This document shows positions 44,301 to 47,880 of a stretch of DNA of 47,880 bases, one piece after another. The notes below the pieces were generated by a model that was not told the DNA's origin, ran no database searches, and saw nothing but the letters and a program-made list of their open reading frames with translations. This DNA is from Collybiopsis luxurians FD-317 M1. Taxonomy: Eukaryota > Basidiomycota > Agaricomycetes > Agaricales > Omphalotaceae. The position numbers and the translations under genes were made by a program. The number at the start of each line of letters is the position of its first letter. The stretch's first letter is position 1. Location of the stretch: positions 405,005 through 452,884 of the forward strand of contig KN834755.1 in assembly GCA_000827265.1 (NCBI GenBank), read 5' to 3'.

Positions 44301-45830
44301 TCATTCCCTAGCTGAAACATCTCTTAGATTCCCTTCTCCCTTGCGAGACGAAGTGGTAAAGCCTGTTTGATCAGGCTTGGCATGTAACTGAGGGAGCGGT
44401 AAAGGCCAAGGGATCTCTAGATCACAGGGATGAGAGTACGCCAATGGCTGTGTTTCGAGATCAGAAACACTTTGGCTTGTTGGGTTGGAGCTAGTGCTGG
44501 GAGGGGCCTCGACACTGATTCCCAGATCAACCCTAACTATAATCATGGTAGGAGCTATTCCCTATTTGGAAAGTTGGATGGAGCATTATAATAGGAAGAA
44601 TTTCCGCACCACAATGACTGTCAGTAATGGCTCAACTATTATAGAGTTACTGACAATGAAAATAAGGCAGATGATTAGTGCAAGAGGGTACAGCAAACCC
44701 GACTCCAGACTAAAGAGCAAAAGCGTTCAAGAGAAGTGTCCAGTACTATGACGAAGACTAAAACGTACACCATTGAAACAATCTTATTCGTCCCCTTACT
44801 ATTGGATGAGATATATCCCAGATGTTTCCGAGTAGTGCGGGATATATACCAGAGCCTGCCAGCTAAATAAATGAAAAATAGACAATAGCTTTTTATAGTT
44901 TTTTTATGGTACCTACCTATAAGACCTGTGAGGATAAGGTTAGTTAGGAGATTCACTCCCAAGAATACCTCAAACAGCCTTGATTCTACATTGACAGTTA
45001 CTAATATTGACGAAGACTCAAAGCTAGTGATCAATGATTTTTGTTCAAAAGTCACAGATGCAATAGCCATTCCTATACATATTGCTGAAGTTTTTCTTTA
45101 CTGAACAATCACAACCTACCCGCATTTATGGCAGAAATTATTGCAGGCCCAATAATTACCCACTTTCTTGCAGCCCACATGATGTAACAACGATACAACT
45201 TAATGGAGTATGATCAGCATAGGGCTAAAATGAATAACAAAAAACTAACCAGTAGTGTATCTGCTATAATACTAATAGATGGTCATAGTAGAATTGCTAA
45301 TATACATCAAGTCATAGCTACTCACTTTGCGGCAGCATAGATACACCGAGATGCAAGCCTGGATCATGAAGTAGAGGTGAATTGCAAAATGAAGCTATTG
45401 ATGGAGACAAAAATACCTACCACATTTTTTCAAGAGATGAATCTTTGCCATCCAGCACCAGATTTTCTAACTCGAGTGGTGACCCTTGTGCTGAGCACAA
45501 CTCCTCAAAGCTTACTATAGCAAGAACTATAGTTGTGGTGCTGAGAAGAAAGAGGAGAAAAATTGACACTTGATAAAAATGCTGCCGCCCTTGTTGTTGA
45601 AGCTGGAGATAGGTGTAAAGTCCAAATATGATTATGTATGCCCCTATATATGTTCAGTCTGTCAACATTATGCATACAACCTTTGAGGTTCACCGTAAAA
45701 CAGTATTTCGAACTGGTTATTTCAGCTAGATCATTATAGTATTCCCGGAGCGAGATATTCAACCCACAATTAACATAATTAGTGATGGCTGTACAACCTG
45801 ATAAAAGATAAACTTTGACTCTGACATCAT
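44301..45830 (-). CDS. Seven-helix membrane protein, copy 2
   Basis: Same family and same exon order as the gene at 26491-28106. Start MMSESKFIFYQVVQPSLIML at 45830, then FEILFYG joined to AYIIIFGLYTYLQ, FYQVSIFLLFLLSTTTIVLA, RCIYAAAK, IIADTLL, LYRCYIMWAARKWVIIG, GMAIASVTFEQKS, FEVFLGVNLLTNLILTGLI, AGRLWYISRTTRKHLG, LESGLLYPLALIICLIF and GIAPTMIIVRVDLGISVE, with a different hydrophilic tail (HPCDLEIPWPLPLP versus QDLELPRPFPLPG). All introns place on GT-AG signals and no stop interrupts the frame. Function unknown; predicted multi-pass membrane location. Confidence 0.78.
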
Positions 45831-45969
45831 TATCAGCCTTATTAAGGTAGGGGAGTTGCAGCAAGGATATTGGTCAAAGGAAGCAAGCGGCCTACTTTAT
45901 ATATGAGCCATTACGGAGGGAAGCACTGCTTGAACTCCGATTAGGTGATTGGATCATGATTTAATTACC

Positions 45970-46900
45970 CTGGAGATGATTTGTTATTCATTCTTGATCC
46001 CACACTAGAAGACTTCGGCGATTGCAAAGACGAAGATGTTATTCGCTTCGATGAAGAAGTAGGTGTTCACGCGGTCCCGCCGCCGGACAGCTCGAGCAAC
46101 CACGATACCAGTGGAACTCGCCACATATTCCGTGACAGAACCTTATTCCATGATTTTGAGACGGTTGAACAGCCATTGAATGTAAACGGCTTCGAATCCA
46201 AATTATCCGCGATAGTTGAAGCACGTTACGGCGAAATAAAACAAATGTTCTCCCTTCCCAGTGTCATAAATCCTCTCAGCTCGGTTCTCAGGAATGCTTT
46301 CAGACCATAGATTCGTCAGTACCAAATCACCTACTACTATACCAACGATGTACTCTTCGTCTCAGGATCAATAGTGGGGACTGGTTCAGGATGGATATGG
46401 AGCCGGTGGAGGTTTAAAACAGCAATATGGGAGGGAAGGCCAATATAATGGCGAGAATGGCACTGTTGGTAGAGGAGTTATTTGGGCTTGGAGTGGATTT
46501 GGAGGCAGCCTACCGGTTGGGTTTCATCATTATGATCTAGTAGGATACCTAGACACAGCCACGTACAGGTGATAAATTGCCATGTATACGCTCTCGCTAA
46601 CATTAAACAACTCAAGCTTCCGAAATGCTCTAACACAGTCGTGTACACTTCCATATTCACTCTGATATATGCAGCCCCCCTGGCTCTTAATTATGGTGGT
46701 TTCCGCTATTGCCTTGCCTTTGTAGATAATTATTCCTGTTTATCACCATGCTCTTCGTGAAATCGCATTCTGAAGTAGTACAAGTTTTCTATAAGTTCTG
46801 CCTGGCTGCGGAAAAACACTTCTTATGTGCTAACAATCACGATGCAAATGAACTTATCAAGGAAAGTTCTGCTGTAGTGAGGCTTCCGATCAAGAGCTAA
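45970..46900 (+). mobile_element. Decayed Ty1/copia retrotransposon fragment
   Basis: At 45981-46310 the frame holds a copia-like aspartic-protease region (DTSGTRHIFRDRTLFHDFE, then PLNVNGFESKLSAIV). It is followed near 46345-46380 by TNDVLFVSGSIV, and at about 46670-46860 by integrase-region pieces (GGFRYCLAFVDNYS, then in another frame ITMLFVKSHSEVVQVFYKF). Frames are shifted and stopped, and no LTRs were recognised. It is a short remnant of a pol gene. Confidence 0.55.
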
Positions 46901-47317
46901 ATTTGGGCCTCTGAGATGTCATTGAAGGGAGGCATGCTCCGCTCTCGGATGACATTGCTTTTCTGCTGATCAAGATGGACGTGATGAGTATGTGGAGAGT
47001 TTGATTAGGTAGATGACTCCGCGGTCGGATGGGCATTATGCCTCGGACCATGCCCCACAGTAGATATTCCTTCCTTCCTTCTGTGGACGGCGGTAGGGTG
47101 ATGGAACGTAAGGAGAGCCGGGGATGCAACGCAAAGTGCGAGCTTGAGCATAACGAGCACCCTATTCAAGTGTCTAAGCAAGTCTGAGTAAAAATCTCCA
47201 AGGTCTGAGCCAGGTGGAAATGCATTGTTAATGTGCATCCATGTCGATAAAGTTACTAAACAGGATGATACGGACATTTATTTCAGGTCCTACTGACTCA
47301 CCTACTCATGGAGATAA
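46901..47317. other. Intergenic, no gene recognised
   Basis: Spacer between the copia remnant and the LTR. Frames are short and unremarkable. Confidence 0.35.
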
Positions 47318-47564
47318 TGTTGTGCACAGGATTACAGATGGACTTAGGGAGCACGTCGGCGAGCTAAATAGAAGATAGATAAATATATAACGAAGGTGGT
47401 AGCCTCGTATAGGTAAGAATGTAGAAGGTAAGAAGAAGAGAAGGGGTAAAAGGGTAAAAGGGAATCCGACTCGTAACTAAAGATCGGAAACCTATTACTA
47501 ATCAAGTACTAAATAAGGTAACTACGAATGTCCGTTAGGGGTAGTAACAGCGCATACCTTAACA
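47318..47564 (-). repeat. 3' LTR of a Ty1/copia element
   Basis: 247 bp, on the minus strand starting TGTTAAGG and ending CACAACA (TG...CA). It is preceded on the minus strand by the purine run GAGGGGGAG (47565-47573), the expected polypurine primer for plus-strand synthesis. The partner LTR is outside the window. Confidence 0.75.
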
Positions 47565-47576
47565 CTCCCCCTCGCT

Positions 47577-47880
47577 GTGCAATTAGAGCATGCCCATCAC
47601 TTCGCGGAAGTGGGTGAACTTCAGGCGCGCAAGCGACTTTGTCATACAATCGGCAACCATATGATCTGTTGCGATATAGATGACTTCAATCTCTTTCAAT
47701 TCAACGGTTTGGCGGACGTAATGGAATCTGATATCGATGTGCTTCGTCCGCATGTGGAAGGTAGCGTCAGCTGTGAGCCGAATAGCGCTCTGATTATCGC
47801 AGTAAAGGACAGTTGGGATTGAATGAATGAGGGTTGAGCTCTCGAATGAGTTTGCGGCACCAATGAGATCCTTTGCGGCA
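47577..47880 (-). mobile_element. Ty1/copia polyprotein 3' end (RNase H), cut by the window
   Basis: Minus-strand frame reads AAKDLIGAANSFE..., TVLYCDNQSAIRLTADA, FHMRTKHIDIRFHYVRQ, EVIYIATDHMVADCMTKSLA and ends REVMGML before the LTR. CDNQSAI, TKHIDIRFH and VADxxTK are the RNase H end of copia-type polyproteins. No lesion is seen in this part, so the element may be recent. The rest lies to the right of the window. Confidence 0.88.

Noticed and set aside
1..47880. CRISPR arrays, bacterial operons, riboswitches
   Set aside because: None seen; the window is eukaryotic and intron-rich.

Overview
The window is nuclear DNA from a mushroom-forming basidiomycete (Agaricomycetes). Evidence: genes are split by many short (about 50-65 nt) GT-AG introns. 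Several families are typical of this group: a DUF6534 seven-helix protein, a pair of related membrane proteins, an F-box protein, and a conserved protein opening MCTNYSETYARLLLPHGHGY. A KDZ (Kyakuja-Dileera-Zisupton) transposon carrying a TET/JBP dioxygenase is also characteristic. All calls were made by reading frames and splice signals by eye; nothing was searched against a database.

Layout. 0.5-2.3 kb: broken cation diffusion facilitator gene (+). 3.6-4.3 kb: small secreted protein (-). 6.2-8.2 kb: DUF6534 membrane protein (-). 8.6-10.3 kb: secreted phytase / histidine acid phosphatase (-). 11.1-14.1 kb: two-HMG-box protein joined to, or abutting, a conserved Agaricomycete protein (-). 15.4-17.1 kb: unresolved coding-like region on both strands. 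17.6-19.0 kb: secreted ADP-ribosyltransferase-fold protein (-). 20.7-22.0 kb: F-box protein (+). 22.2 kb: intron-containing tRNA-Gly(GCC) (-). 22.9-26.1 kb: LRRC40-like leucine-rich-repeat protein (-). 26.5-28.1 kb: seven-helix protein, copy 1 (-). 29.6-30.6 kb: Tc1/mariner-like non-autonomous element. 30.6-41.5 kb: complete KDZ transposon. 42.0-43.9 kb: Nup42-type FG nucleoporin (+). 44.3-45.8 kb: seven-helix protein, copy 2 (-). 46.0-46.9 kb: decayed Ty1/copia piece (+). 47.3 kb to the end: LTR and 3' end of another Ty1/copia element (-).

The standout object is the KDZ element at 30625-41539. It has 250-bp terminal inverted repeats, an 8-bp target duplication (cagttcga) and four gene modules. 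These are a coiled-coil accessory gene (-), an accessory gene with an RNase H1-N-like end (+), a TET/JBP 5-methylcytosine-oxidase-type gene (-) and the transposase (+). The two inverted repeats differ at ten positions, and every one is a transition at a CpG. The transposase carries three in-frame TGA codons and the coiled-coil gene one, each explicable as CGA to TGA. The TET/JBP frame keeps its visible catalytic residues. This looks like a young element killed by CpG deamination (methylation or a RIP-like process) while still carrying a putative methylcytosine oxidase.

The host genes form no evident pathway. Secreted enzymes and membrane proteins dominate the left part, and mobile DNA dominates the right part, between the two related membrane-protein genes.
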